Assembly (NCBI GenBank): GCA_934215405.1
Contig: CAKPZU010000067.1
Location: 1-10,825 of the forward strand
Direction: 5' to 3'
Origin: an uncultured Bacilli bacterium
GTDB lineage: Bacteria > Bacillota_I > Bacilli_A > RFN20 > CAG-631
DNA length: 10,825 nucleotides
Of this stretch, positions 1-8,171 are shown one piece after another. The position numbers were made by a program, and so were the translations under genes. The notes under the pieces are model-generated. The model saw only the letters and a list, made by a program, of their open reading frames with translations. It was not told the DNA's origin and did no database searches. How positions within the stretch are numbered: position 1 is the stretch's first letter; each line of letters begins with the position of its first letter.

Positions 1-3
1 CGA

Positions 4-43
4 GTTTATGTATACACCTATGCGCATAGGTGTATACATAAAC
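4..43. repeat. 40-bp perfect palindrome
   Basis: Every base of 4-23 pairs with 43-24, centred on TGC|GCA; symmetry ends at bases 3 and 44. The half-site begins GTTTATGTATACAC. It lies just before the reading-frame break of the first gene. It may be a recombinase or regulator site, or a fold-back artefact at an assembly edge; the sequence alone cannot decide. As RNA it would form a very stable hairpin, but no T-run follows, so it is not a standard terminator. Confidence 0.9.
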
Positions 44-69
44 ATTAATAGTGTCTACTTTATTAATAG

Positions 70-2145
70 CACTTCAATCCTGTTAGTAGTTCATTTGCTA
101 GCAAAGTACATGATGTTTCAGGTGATGGAAATAAGGACCATGGGGCCATTCCATCTTCATCTTGGGGGGACCCTGTATTAATTAGCGATGATTCTTATTT
201 AGTTTATACATTAGGCGATGGAAGTAAAAAGCTTGAAGGCTTACATGTTAATATTACTGCAAAAATTTGGAATCAAAATGATGAAACTATTAATGATGAA
301 AATAAAATTAATTTTTATGTAAGTGATAATGAAAATGTCTTTTCTGAAATAGCTTATTCTTTATCTGCAAGAGAAAATAATAAATTTGAAGAAGAAATTG
401 ATTTATCAAGCTATGTTAGTACCTTTACTAAAGCTTATTTAAAGGTTGAGCTAGTTCAATCAAAAATAAATTGTGGAAGTGATAAATGTAGCAATGGTAC
501 CCATAAATGTGGAACAAGTGCAACAATTGCCACATTAGATAATTATATTAATTTGCATTATTTAGGTGTTAAATTATATAAATTAGCTATTAGTGAAAAA
601 GGCTTTGTTAAAGACATAGAAAAGCCTATTCCTAATGACTTTAAATACGAATTACCAGAGGAAATATATGCAAATAAGGAATATACATTTCCAAGTATTG
701 AATTTAAAGATAATGTAGATACAAGCATTGATTATTATTTATCTTATCAAGATCCATATAATAATACTGTTGAACTTGAAAAAAATTCTAAATCTTTTAT
801 TCCTGATTATGAAGGTATTTATACATTTACAATAAAAGCTTCAGATTCAGCTAATAACACTTTTATAGATAAGTTTTCTTTAACAGCAATAATAGCACCT
901 AATATGCCAATTATTTATTTTGAAAAGCTACCAGAAAAAAATGGTCGAGTTAATGAAAATTATTTTGTTCAGCCTATTTCTTATCCAAAAGATTGTAATT
1001 ATAAGCTAAGTACAGTTGTAATTGACCCAAATGGAAATGAAGTAACAGTTAAAAATTATTTGTTCAAGCCAGAAATGGTTGGTGAATATAAGATTTATTA
1101 TTCAGCTACAAATGAAAATGGAACAAGTAAGCTATTTGCTCGTGTTTATATTAAATATAATACAAATAATGAAGATCCTTATAAAATTTATAAAGATTTA
1201 AAGCATTATAATGGAAATATAGCTTTAAGTGAAAATAATGAGCTTGTAGTTAATGGAAATACTTCGTGTATGCTACCATTTTCTTTAAAAGAAGGCTTAA
1301 GCATTGATATTACTTTATCAACATTAAAATCTTCATGGCTAGGTCTTAATTTTACTCGCTATGCTTGCTTTTCACGTTATTATTTTAATGAAGAAGATTA
1401 TATTAAAAATAATTCTGCTCCAGGATTATATGTTCTTATTTATAAAGATAGTGATGATTCTTATTATTGCAATATTGACTATGTAACGCTTACTGGTGGA
1501 AGAATGGTTGTGGCTAATCACTCATATGCTGGAGGAAATAATAATAATATAACATTCTCTTTAAGACAAAATGATAATACTGACACAATTATTTTAGCAG
1601 TTAATGGGCAAAAGAATCAAAATTATGAACTAAATAATTCAGTTTTAGCTTCAACAATTTCTGATAATGAAGGCTTTATCTATCTTGGCTTTTCCAATAT
1701 AGTTTCAGGGCCTGTTTATATTAAAAAGATTGATATTTGTGATACCACAGCTCCAGAGATAACTATAAATGGAAATATTAATGAAAGCTACAAATTAAAT
1801 TCAACGCTTAAAATTCCTTCAATAAAAGCGGTTGATGCGCATGATGGAAAGGTAGAGGCTATTATTAATTTATATTATCCAAATGGCAAAAAAATGGATA
1901 TATCATTAAATGAAATAGCCTTAGATGAAGAAGGAATATATTATTTAATTGTGTCTTGCAAGGATAATTCAAATAATGAAAACAATAAAACATTTGAAAT
2001 AAAGGTTGGAAATACAAATAAGGAAAAATACTTTGAAAAAGAAGAACCACAGAAAGGATGCAAAGGAAATAGTAACCCTCAGGCTATTACCTTTTTAGCT
2101 GTTTTATTAACCTTAGCAATGGGAATTAAAAAATATGAAAAATAA
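70..2145 (+). CDS. 3' part of a secreted multi-domain Ig-like/lectin-like protein with C-terminal anchor
   Basis: The frame is open from 70 to the TAA at 2145 (691 codons), but no ATG occurs until 904. The protein begins mid-domain, so the 5' part is missing. Stops at 46, 49, 64 and 67 close this frame upstream, while the +1 frame stays open from base 2 to 180, suggesting a frameshift around 70-85. Predicted layout: a beta-sandwich, possibly carbohydrate-binding (about 70-600, with a Cys-rich CGSDKC/HKCG stretch); Ig-like domains (about 634-894 and 898-1158); a LamG/concanavalin-like domain (about 1171-1740); a third Ig-like domain starting TTAPEITING (about 1747-2013). It ends with a KGCKGNS motif (C at 2059-2061), a hydrophobic helix (about 2080-2124) and a basic tail KKYEK. 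This tail resembles MYXO-CTERM-like Cys sorting signals and implies surface attachment. No catalytic domain is visible; it may lie in the missing N-terminus. The gene overlaps the GH31 gene by 11 bases. Domain calls are by fold pattern only. Confidence 0.75.
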   Translation, partial: HFNPVSSSFASKVHDVSGDGNKDHGAIPSSSWGDPVLISDDSYLVYTLGDGSKKLEGLHVNITAKIWNQNDETINDENKINFYVSDNENVFSEIAYSLSARENNKFEEEIDLSSYVSTFTKAYLKVELVQSKINCGSDKCSNGTHKCGTSATIATLDNYINLHYLGVKLYKLAISEKGFVKDIEKPIPNDFKYELPEEIYANKEYTFPSIEFKDNVDTSIDYYLSYQDPYNNTVELEKNSKSFIPDYEGIYTFTIKASDSANNTFIDKFSLTAIIAPNMPIIYFEKLPEKNGRVNENYFVQPISYPKDCNYKLSTVVIDPNGNEVTVKNYLFKPEMVGEYKIYYSATNENGTSKLFARVYIKYNTNNEDPYKIYKDLKHYNGNIALSENNELVVNGNTSCMLPFSLKEGLSIDITLSTLKSSWLGLNFTRYACFSRYYFNEEDYIKNNSAPGLYVLIYKDSDDSYYCNIDYVTLTGGRMVVANHSYAGGNNNNITFSLRQNDNTDTIILAVNGQKNQNYELNNSVLASTISDNEGFIYLGFSNIVSGPVYIKKIDICDTTAPEITINGNINESYKLNSTLKIPSIKAVDAHDGKVEAIINLYYPNGKKMDISLNEIALDEEGIYYLIVSCKDNSNNENNKTFEIKVGNTNKEKYFEKEEPQKGCKGNSNPQAITFLAVLLTLAMGIKKYEK

Positions 2146-3646
2146 TATTAAAATTAAATTATATAATGATGAAATGTGGTATAGTGGTTGTATTGATGAT
2201 ACGATAAATATGCCCTATACTATTAATTCAAATGTCAAATTTGATGCTACAAAAAGTGATTCATATAATGAGGTAAATCCTATCTTAATTAGTAGCAAAG
2301 GTAGATATGTTGCAGCCTTAGATTATTTTGTTTATGAATTTAAAAATGTTGAATTAATAGTTAACTCAGATTATAAATTAGATAGTGGAGAAAAAGAAAC
2401 ATTTGTTGAAGCGTATAATTATATAAAAAACACTTATTATAGCTTTAATAAGAAGCATCCATTTATGCGTTTGTTTACATCTCCACAATATTGCTCATGG
2501 ATGGAACTTAATAAATATATAAATCAAAATAGCCTTATAGAATATGCTAAAAGCATAATTGATGCTAAATTAGATCCGGGTGAATTAATTATTGATGATG
2601 GCTGGGAGGATTATTATGGTCAATATGCCTTTTCTAAGAAAAAATTCCCTAATCCTAAGGGAATGATTGAGATATTAAATGAATTAGGCTTCTTTGTTAC
2701 TGTTTGGATGACGCCATATATCTTTTTAGATACACCAAGCTTTAATGAATTAAAGGAAAAGGATTTACTTATTAAGAATGAAAATGATGAGATTTTTATT
2801 TGTACATGGTGGGAAGGAAAGTCAGCTTGTATTGATTTAAGTAATCCTAATGCTATTAAGTGGCTTAATTTAAAGCTAGATGCTTTAAAAAAACTAGGAG
2901 TTAAGGGGTTTAAGCTTGATGGTGGAGATTCTCGTATTTATAAAGATAATTTAAAATGCTATGATAAATCAATAAAAAGTGCTTGTGATATTGCTGAAGT
3001 ATATGGTAAATTTGCTGCCAATTTTGATGTTTCAGAAATACGATCTACATGTAAATGTGGAGGGCTTCCAGTAATGCAAAGAATAGCTGATAGATACCAT
3101 TGCTGGGAGGATATTAATAATGGCTTTGATGGAATTGTAAAAAAATCCTTAGTAATGTCTATGTTTGGTTATCCTTATAATTGTCCTGATATGATAGGCG
3201 GCGGACAAATTGATGATATTGAAAAAAATAAATTAATTGATAAGGAATTAGTTGTAAGGTATATTCAAGCAGCCACTTTAATGCCATCTTGGCAGTTTTC
3301 AAGAGCAATATGGAAGGATAAATATTTTAAAGAAATCATTCTTTCAATGAATAATATTAGAAAATCATTTAATAATGAGCTTGAAAAGGCTGTTATTAAA
3401 TGCGCTAATGATGGAACTTTAATTATTAAACCTATGATATATTTTAATAACAAAGCAGATGATTTAAATCAATTTATATTAGGAGATAATATTTTTGTTG
3501 CTCCTGTATTAAAGAAAAATCAATTTGAAAAAGAAATTACTTTACCTGATGGAATATGGGAATATGGCTATGACCATAAGTTATATAAAGGTAAGGTTTT
3601 AGTAAAAACACCACTTGAAATATTACCATACTTTATTAAAAAATAG
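2135..3646 (+). CDS. GH31 glycoside hydrolase, MYORG-like, probable alpha-galactosidase
   Basis: This 503-residue protein has no signal peptide, so it is probably cytoplasmic. The catalytic TIM barrel spans roughly residues 105-400. Recognisable blocks are TSPQYCSWMEL (115-125), LIIDDGWEDYYG (151-162), KFPNPKGM (170-177), TWWEGKSACIDLSNP (224-238), GVKGFKLDGGD (255-265), IADRYHCW (317-324), GYPYNCPDMIGGG (345-357) and MPSWQFS (383-389). By alignment from memory with human MYORG and bacterial YihQ, D262 is the nucleophile and D319 the acid/base. MYORG is an established GH31 alpha-galactosidase; the same substrate here is inference, and an alpha-glucosidase or alpha-xylosidase role is possible. 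The N-terminal MWYSGCIDD block resembles the conserved WYGG region of this group, which supports the start at 2135. A short beta-sheet domain closes the C-terminus (about 430-503). The start lies inside the previous gene with no strong Shine-Dalgarno site, implying translational coupling. Confidence 0.85.
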   Translation: MKNNIKIKLYNDEMWYSGCIDDTINMPYTINSNVKFDATKSDSYNEVNPILISSKGRYVAALDYFVYEFKNVELIVNSDYKLDSGEKETFVEAYNYIKNTYYSFNKKHPFMRLFTSPQYCSWMELNKYINQNSLIEYAKSIIDAKLDPGELIIDDGWEDYYGQYAFSKKKFPNPKGMIEILNELGFFVTVWMTPYIFLDTPSFNELKEKDLLIKNENDEIFICTWWEGKSACIDLSNPNAIKWLNLKLDALKKLGVKGFKLDGGDSRIYKDNLKCYDKSIKSACDIAEVYGKFAANFDVSEIRSTCKCGGLPVMQRIADRYHCWEDINNGFDGIVKKSLVMSMFGYPYNCPDMIGGGQIDDIEKNKLIDKELVVRYIQAATLMPSWQFSRAIWKDKYFKEIILSMNNIRKSFNNELEKAVIKCANDGTLIIKPMIYFNNKADDLNQFILGDNIFVAPVLKKNQFEKEITLPDGIWEYGYDHKLYKGKVLVKTPLEILPYFIKK

Positions 3647-3650
3647 GAGG
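3645..3650 (+). promoter_or_regulatory. strong Shine-Dalgarno site overlapping the GH31 stop
   Basis: AGGAGG shares its first two bases with the TAG stop of the GH31 gene and sits 7 bases before the ATG at 3658. It is the best ribosome site in the cluster and fixes the start of the first beta-helix lipoprotein. Confidence 0.85.
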
Positions 3651-3657
3651 ATTTACT

Positions 3658-5211
3658 ATGAAGAAGAATTATTTTATAATGATGTGCTTATTATTACCAT
3701 TACTTGGCTGTAATAATAGTCAAATTTCAAATAATGATGAAATAGCCTATAGAAGTGAAGTTAAAAGCAATTATGCTGAATCAATTTATCTAACTGATTA
3801 TGTAAATTGGCTAAATGAAGAAGAAACAAAAGTATTTGCTAATGAATCTAAGCAAAATCATCAAGGATATGGAACTAAAGGTATTGCTAAATCATCATAT
3901 TATACTACATATGTTAATGATAAGCTTGTAAATACCTATATGATTCAAACTGCTGAAAGAGATCCTCATTCTGTGTGTTTTTTAGATGTTTCAGAAGATA
4001 AAATAAAAAATGGTTTAACTATTAAGCTTGATTATTTCGAAGAGGTATCAAAGGTTACATTATTACCTTTAAAATATAATATTACTCCAACATTTACTAA
4101 CAAAACAATTAGCTTTTTTATTAATGATTATGGTTATTATACAATAATACCTGGAAATGAATTCAATCCTGATAAGGCTTATACAATATATGTTAGAAAG
4201 CCTGAATATATCGAGGTTCCTAATGGTTATACTTTAATTGAATATAAACCAGGATTACACTTTATTGATCCTATAAGTATTAAATCAAATACTATTTTAT
4301 ATTTACACCAAGGTGCTTTCTTGCTTGGCAAAAACCCTGATAATGGCAGCGAGTCATTAGCTTTTATTGGTGCTTCATCTGCTGAAAACATCAAAATAAT
4401 GGGACATGGTGTTTTAGATATGTCACCAACCTATTGGCATGGTGCTAGGGGAATATATTTAAGAAATTGTAAGAATATTGAAATTAATGGTGTAACCTTA
4501 ATTAATAGTCCAACTTGGACATTAACAGCTACTAATTGTGATAATTTAAAAATAGAAGATGTCATAGTTTTTGGCTATAGAACAAATTCTGATGGCTATG
4601 CAATATGTAGCTGCGAGGATGTAGTAGTTAAAAATTGCTTTGCAAGATCAGGTGATGATTTATTTGAAGTAAAAAGCTATACAAGAAAAGAAAGTAAAAA
4701 TATTTTATTTGAGGATTGCATTGCTTGGCCTGATAATTGTCGTGGCTTTGGTATTGTTCAAGAAACATATAGTAATATTTCAAATGTTACCTATAATAAT
4801 TGTAGCTTATTATATCAGTTAAATGACTGGTCAGAAAAAATGGCAAGCTTTGTAATTACAGCTGGTGAAATGGGTAGTGTTGATAAGGTTAGCTTTACAA
4901 ATTGTGATTTGTTTTATTCATCAGTTATAGCAATTCGTATGTCAACTGGTGAAAATGAAGAAACAATGGGTACAAGAAACTTTAATAATAAAATTAGTAA
5001 CGTTATCTTTAAAGATTGTGATTTTAAATATCCAGCTAGTGGTAATGGTATTGTTAAATTTAGAGATAATACAAAAGAAAAAAATTCAATTCAAAACATT
5101 ATTTTTGAAAATGTTACCTTTAAAGATAAAAAGCTAAATAACATAAGTGAAATTAATCCTGTACTTGAAAATATAAATGAATCAGAATTTAATTTTGTAA
5201 CTGTAAAATAA
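3658..5211 (+). CDS. surface lipoprotein, GH28-like right-handed beta-helix glycosidase (copy 1)
   Basis: This 517-residue protein starts with a lipoprotein signal: MKKN, a hydrophobic stretch and lipobox LLGC with C18, so it is predicted to be lipid-anchored outside the cell. Residues about 75-185 look like an N-terminal beta-sandwich. From about 190 a parallel beta-helix begins, with short repeated N-C/N-I turns (KNIEINGV, DNLKIEDV, EDVVVKNC). GH28 motifs can be placed: NSDG (D312, the family's NTD) and SGDD (D333, D334). The 21-residue spacing matches the Asp triad of characterised GH28 polygalacturonases. The family's GHG region is best matched by CRGFG (361-365), so the usual His is not evident, and no clear RIK motif is seen. 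The enzyme could be a GH28 member or a neighbouring beta-helix family (GH49-like, GH110-like); substrate is unknown, with pectin-type polymers the obvious guess. It is paralogous to the next gene. Confidence 0.75.
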   Translation: MKKNYFIMMCLLLPLLGCNNSQISNNDEIAYRSEVKSNYAESIYLTDYVNWLNEEETKVFANESKQNHQGYGTKGIAKSSYYTTYVNDKLVNTYMIQTAERDPHSVCFLDVSEDKIKNGLTIKLDYFEEVSKVTLLPLKYNITPTFTNKTISFFINDYGYYTIIPGNEFNPDKAYTIYVRKPEYIEVPNGYTLIEYKPGLHFIDPISIKSNTILYLHQGAFLLGKNPDNGSESLAFIGASSAENIKIMGHGVLDMSPTYWHGARGIYLRNCKNIEINGVTLINSPTWTLTATNCDNLKIEDVIVFGYRTNSDGYAICSCEDVVVKNCFARSGDDLFEVKSYTRKESKNILFEDCIAWPDNCRGFGIVQETYSNISNVTYNNCSLLYQLNDWSEKMASFVITAGEMGSVDKVSFTNCDLFYSSVIAIRMSTGENEETMGTRNFNNKISNVIFKDCDFKYPASGNGIVKFRDNTKEKNSIQNIIFENVTFKDKKLNNISEINPVLENINESEFNFVTVK

Positions 5212-6875
5212 TGAATAACAAAAATTTATTTATATTCATTTTTGTAATTTTAATATCTAGTTGTTCTTTTACTAATTCATCATCAAGTGATTTTTTTAGT
5301 GAAAATAGTATTATAGATGAAAAAAGCGATAGTAGTTCATCCACATTTAATAGTGCTTCGGAGGACGTTGAAGTGGAAAATAAAATATATCCAATTATTT
5401 ATGAAAATATTCAAAAATTAAATGATCCAACAACATTTATAAAACAAGTAAATAAAGAAAATGGAAAGCATGATAATGATGCTAAAGAAATTGGAATTAT
5501 TAAGTCAAATTACTTTAATTTAGCAGTTAATGATGTAAATGTTCCAGTTTATATGACACGTTCAGCCCTTGGAGGCCATAGCTTTAGTAATATTGATGTT
5601 ACTTCTTCATCTTTTCCTCTTAAATGCATTTTAAGCTTAGATGAAAAAGCCACAAATGTAAAAATATTACCTTTATCTTTAAATACTAAATGCTATTTTT
5701 ATGGAAATAGTAAACAAAAGATACTATTTGAAATTAATAATATTGGTAATTATACAATTGTAATTGATGATAAAAAAGAAAAAGCCTTAACAATTTTTGT
5801 AAGAGAAAAGGAAGAATTTAAAGCCCCTAGTAACTATACATTAAGAGTTATTCAACCAGAAAATCATGAAGATTTTATTACATTTAATAAAGAAAATGAG
5901 GTATTATATTTTAAAAAAGGCACCCATTTATTAAGTCATGCTATTAATTTTAAAAATAATACAATTCTTTATTTAGAGGAAGGAACATATATTTATGCAA
6001 CAATGCCTGATAATAAAGAAAAGCCAATAATTGAATTAGATTGGTGTAATTTGCCTCGTTATAATGCTTTATTTCATGGTGAAAATGTAAATAATGTTAA
6101 AATATTAGGTAGAGGAATGATTGATTTATCAAGGCTAAATTTCCATGCAAGGCTTGGAATTTGTTTTGATATGTCAAGTAATGTTACTATTAGTGGAATA
6201 ACTTTAAATAATTCACCTGAATGGAGTGTTTTATTTACTCGCTGTAATGATATTTTAATAAATGAAGTATTATTATTTGGCTATAGACAAAATAGTGATG
6301 GTATTTGCTTAACTGATTCAAGAAATTGTGTTGTTTCTAATTGCTTTGCAAGATCAGGGGATGATTTATTTGAGGTTAAATCAATGTATAAAGCATATGA
6401 CAAAGCAATTGAAAATATTTTATTTATTAATAATAATGCTTGGCCTGATAAGGCTAGGGGTATGGGAATTATTGCTGAATCAGTAAGAAATATTAAGGAT
6501 GTTACCTATAAAAATTGTAGTATAGGCTTTGCAAGTGCTACTTGGATGGATGATTTAGGAGCTATTGTTGTCTATCCAGCAAATGATAGTGAAGTTTCAA
6601 ATATTAATTTTGAAAATATTGAAATTTATAGTTCAGCTTTATATCCTTTAGCTATTAAAAACTTAAATGATAGCAAGTCAATTATAAAGGATATTACCTT
6701 TAAAAATATTCATATTTATGATGATAAGCCAATAAAGGTAGCCTTAAGTGATAATGGTAAAATAGAAAATATTATTTTTGATCATTGCTATAGAAAAGGA
6801 ACTTTAATGACAACATATAAAGAATATAAATTTAAAACTACAAATTATGATAAAAAAAGCATTATAATAAAATAA
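5211..6875 (+). CDS. surface lipoprotein, GH28-like right-handed beta-helix glycosidase (copy 2)
   Basis: This 554-residue protein has a lipoprotein signal ending in lipobox ISSC (C18), followed by a Ser-rich linker (about 20-50) that spaces it from the membrane; the first copy lacks this linker. A beta-sandwich (about 95-200) precedes a beta-helix (about 205-530). Motifs parallel copy 1: NSDG (D363), SGDD (D384, D385, again 21 residues on) and ARGMG (415-419) where GH28 has GHG. The NCFARSGDDLFEVKS block is identical in both proteins, but most of the rest has diverged (EWSVLFTRCND here, TWTLTATNCDN in copy 1), so they probably attack different linkages or chain ends of one polymer. The ATG overlaps the previous stop by one base (TAATG) with no Shine-Dalgarno site, so translation is coupled. 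Enzymatic activity is inferred from the conserved Asp triad. Confidence 0.75.
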   Translation: MNNKNLFIFIFVILISSCSFTNSSSSDFFSENSIIDEKSDSSSSTFNSASEDVEVENKIYPIIYENIQKLNDPTTFIKQVNKENGKHDNDAKEIGIIKSNYFNLAVNDVNVPVYMTRSALGGHSFSNIDVTSSSFPLKCILSLDEKATNVKILPLSLNTKCYFYGNSKQKILFEINNIGNYTIVIDDKKEKALTIFVREKEEFKAPSNYTLRVIQPENHEDFITFNKENEVLYFKKGTHLLSHAINFKNNTILYLEEGTYIYATMPDNKEKPIIELDWCNLPRYNALFHGENVNNVKILGRGMIDLSRLNFHARLGICFDMSSNVTISGITLNNSPEWSVLFTRCNDILINEVLLFGYRQNSDGICLTDSRNCVVSNCFARSGDDLFEVKSMYKAYDKAIENILFINNNAWPDKARGMGIIAESVRNIKDVTYKNCSIGFASATWMDDLGAIVVYPANDSEVSNINFENIEIYSSALYPLAIKNLNDSKSIIKDITFKNIHIYDDKPIKVALSDNGKIENIIFDHCYRKGTLMTTYKEYKFKTTNYDKKSIIIK

Positions 6876-6887
6876 AAGGTGGGTAGC

Positions 6888-6908
6888 ATACTAATAGCAA
6901 GTTAGTAT
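6888..6908 (+). repeat. inverted repeat in the gap before the GH127-like gene
   Basis: ATACTAA (6888-6894) pairs with TTAGTAT (6902-6908) around a 7-base loop. It lies in the 56-base gap between copy 2 of the beta-helix gene and the next gene. An AAGGTGGG stretch at 6877-6884 precedes it but is too far (47 bases) from the ATG at 6932 unless the hairpin forms and brings it nearer. It could be an mRNA processing or stabilising hairpin; there is no T-run, so a terminator is unlikely. Confidence 0.5.
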
Positions 6909-6931
6909 AGCTAAAGCTAAAATAAAATATT

Positions 6932-8164
6932 ATGATAGAAAATTTAAATAAGCACATTGAAAGAAGCTTTAAAAGATTATCAGATGATATTTATTCTATA
7001 AATAGAATCTGGCAAAATGAAAATTATGATTGGCCAGGGGATTTCGAAGGAAGAGCCTTGCTAGCTTTTGTATGCCTTTATGAAATAACAAATCAAAAAA
7101 TTCCATGTATGGATGAAATGATAAATGATTTATTGAAGCATTTAAATAAAGAAGGATATATGGGAAAAATAGCAAATGGTATAGCTGATGAGCAACAATT
7201 ATCTGGACATAGCTGGTTGCTTCGTGGGCTTTGTGAATATTATAATATTTTTAAAGATGAAAAGTCTCTTAAATATGCAAATAAAATCATAAAAAATCTT
7301 TATCTTCCTCTTATTGATTTATATAAGGCTTATCCGCTAAATAGAAACAAAAGTAATGAAGGTGGTGTTAGCGTAAGCACATATAAAACTATAAATAACT
7401 GGAAGCTTTCAAGTGATATTGGCTGTGCTTATATCTGTTTAGATGGCTTAACAGCCTATTATGAAATAACTAAGGATAATGATGTTAAAAAGGCTATTGA
7501 TCTATTAATAAATGGCTTTATTAATCTTGATAGATTAGCTTTGAAATGCCAAACTCATGCAACCTTAACTGGAGCTAGAGGAATTATGCGTTTATATAAA
7601 ATTACAAATGAAGAGAAATATCTTGATTATGTAATTGAAATTTTTGATTTTTATATTAAATATGGAATGACACTTAATTATGAAAATATAAATTGGTTTA
7701 ATAAAAATGATAGCTGGACTGAGCCATGTGCTGTTGTTGATAGTTTTATATTATCATTATGGTTATATGAAATAACTAATGAAAAGAAATATCAAATATT
7801 AGCATCAAGAATATGGTTTAATGGATTATTATTTTGCCATAGAGAAAATGGTGGTGCCGGTCCTAATACTTGCGTTAATTTAAAGCAACCATATTTAAAT
7901 ATAAGTATGTATGAGGCTTTCTTTTGCTGTAGCATGCGTTATTGTGAAGGCTTAAAATATGCTTGGCAATATGAGCATATTATTACTAGTGATGATAAGA
8001 TAATTAAAGATGAATATGGTAGAGTATTTAAAGGAAATAAGCTACTAGTTAACGATGAAAATAATGACTTTTCTTCTAATATTCATATAAGATTTGATAA
8101 TAAGGACTATATAGAAATTCCAACATTTGTAAAAAATAAAAATTATAAGCTAAAAGTGTTTTAA
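6932..8164 (+). CDS. short GH127-like (DUF1680) enzyme, possible beta-L-arabinofuranosidase
   Basis: This 410-residue protein has no signal peptide and is probably cytoplasmic. It is built of paired alpha helices, as in an (alpha/alpha)6 barrel: WPGDFEGRALLA (34-45), ADEQQLSGHSWLLRGL (85-100), THATLTGARG (208-217), LYEITNEKKY (278-287) and MYEAFFCCSMRYCEGL (326-341). In the GH127 beta-L-arabinofuranosidase HypBA1, zinc is held by Glu and Cys of an E-x-C motif plus a later CC pair, one Cys being the nucleophile. Here TEPC (E264, C266) and CC (C332, C333) fit that pattern in the same order. HypBA1 is about 650 residues, so this protein lacks most of the C-terminal beta-sandwich part. The family is well supported by the motif pattern; the substrate is inference, and other alpha/alpha-barrel families remain possible. 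An in-frame TAA at 6923 and the first ATG at 6932 set the start; its ribosome site is weak. Confidence 0.7.
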   Translation: MIENLNKHIERSFKRLSDDIYSINRIWQNENYDWPGDFEGRALLAFVCLYEITNQKIPCMDEMINDLLKHLNKEGYMGKIANGIADEQQLSGHSWLLRGLCEYYNIFKDEKSLKYANKIIKNLYLPLIDLYKAYPLNRNKSNEGGVSVSTYKTINNWKLSSDIGCAYICLDGLTAYYEITKDNDVKKAIDLLINGFINLDRLALKCQTHATLTGARGIMRLYKITNEEKYLDYVIEIFDFYIKYGMTLNYENINWFNKNDSWTEPCAVVDSFILSLWLYEITNEKKYQILASRIWFNGLLFCHRENGGAGPNTCVNLKQPYLNISMYEAFFCCSMRYCEGLKYAWQYEHIITSDDKIIKDEYGRVFKGNKLLVNDENNDFSSNIHIRFDNKDYIEIPTFVKNKNYKLKVF

Positions 8165-8171
8165 GTAATTA

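Noticed and set aside
553..555. TTG at 553 as start of the first gene
   Set aside because: The same frame is open back to 70 and encodes domain-like sequence before 553; no Shine-Dalgarno site precedes the TTG.
1865..2050. Minus-strand 61-codon open frame
   Set aside because: It lies wholly inside the Ig-like gene and has low-complexity Phe/Leu composition; a shadow of the AT-rich coding strand.
3265..3453. Minus-strand 62-codon open frame
   Set aside because: It is antisense to conserved GH31 sequence, with no recognisable domain or ribosome site.
4949..5137. Plus-strand 62-codon open frame in another frame
   Set aside because: It is a Lys/Leu/Ile-rich out-of-frame reading of the beta-helix repeats of copy 1.
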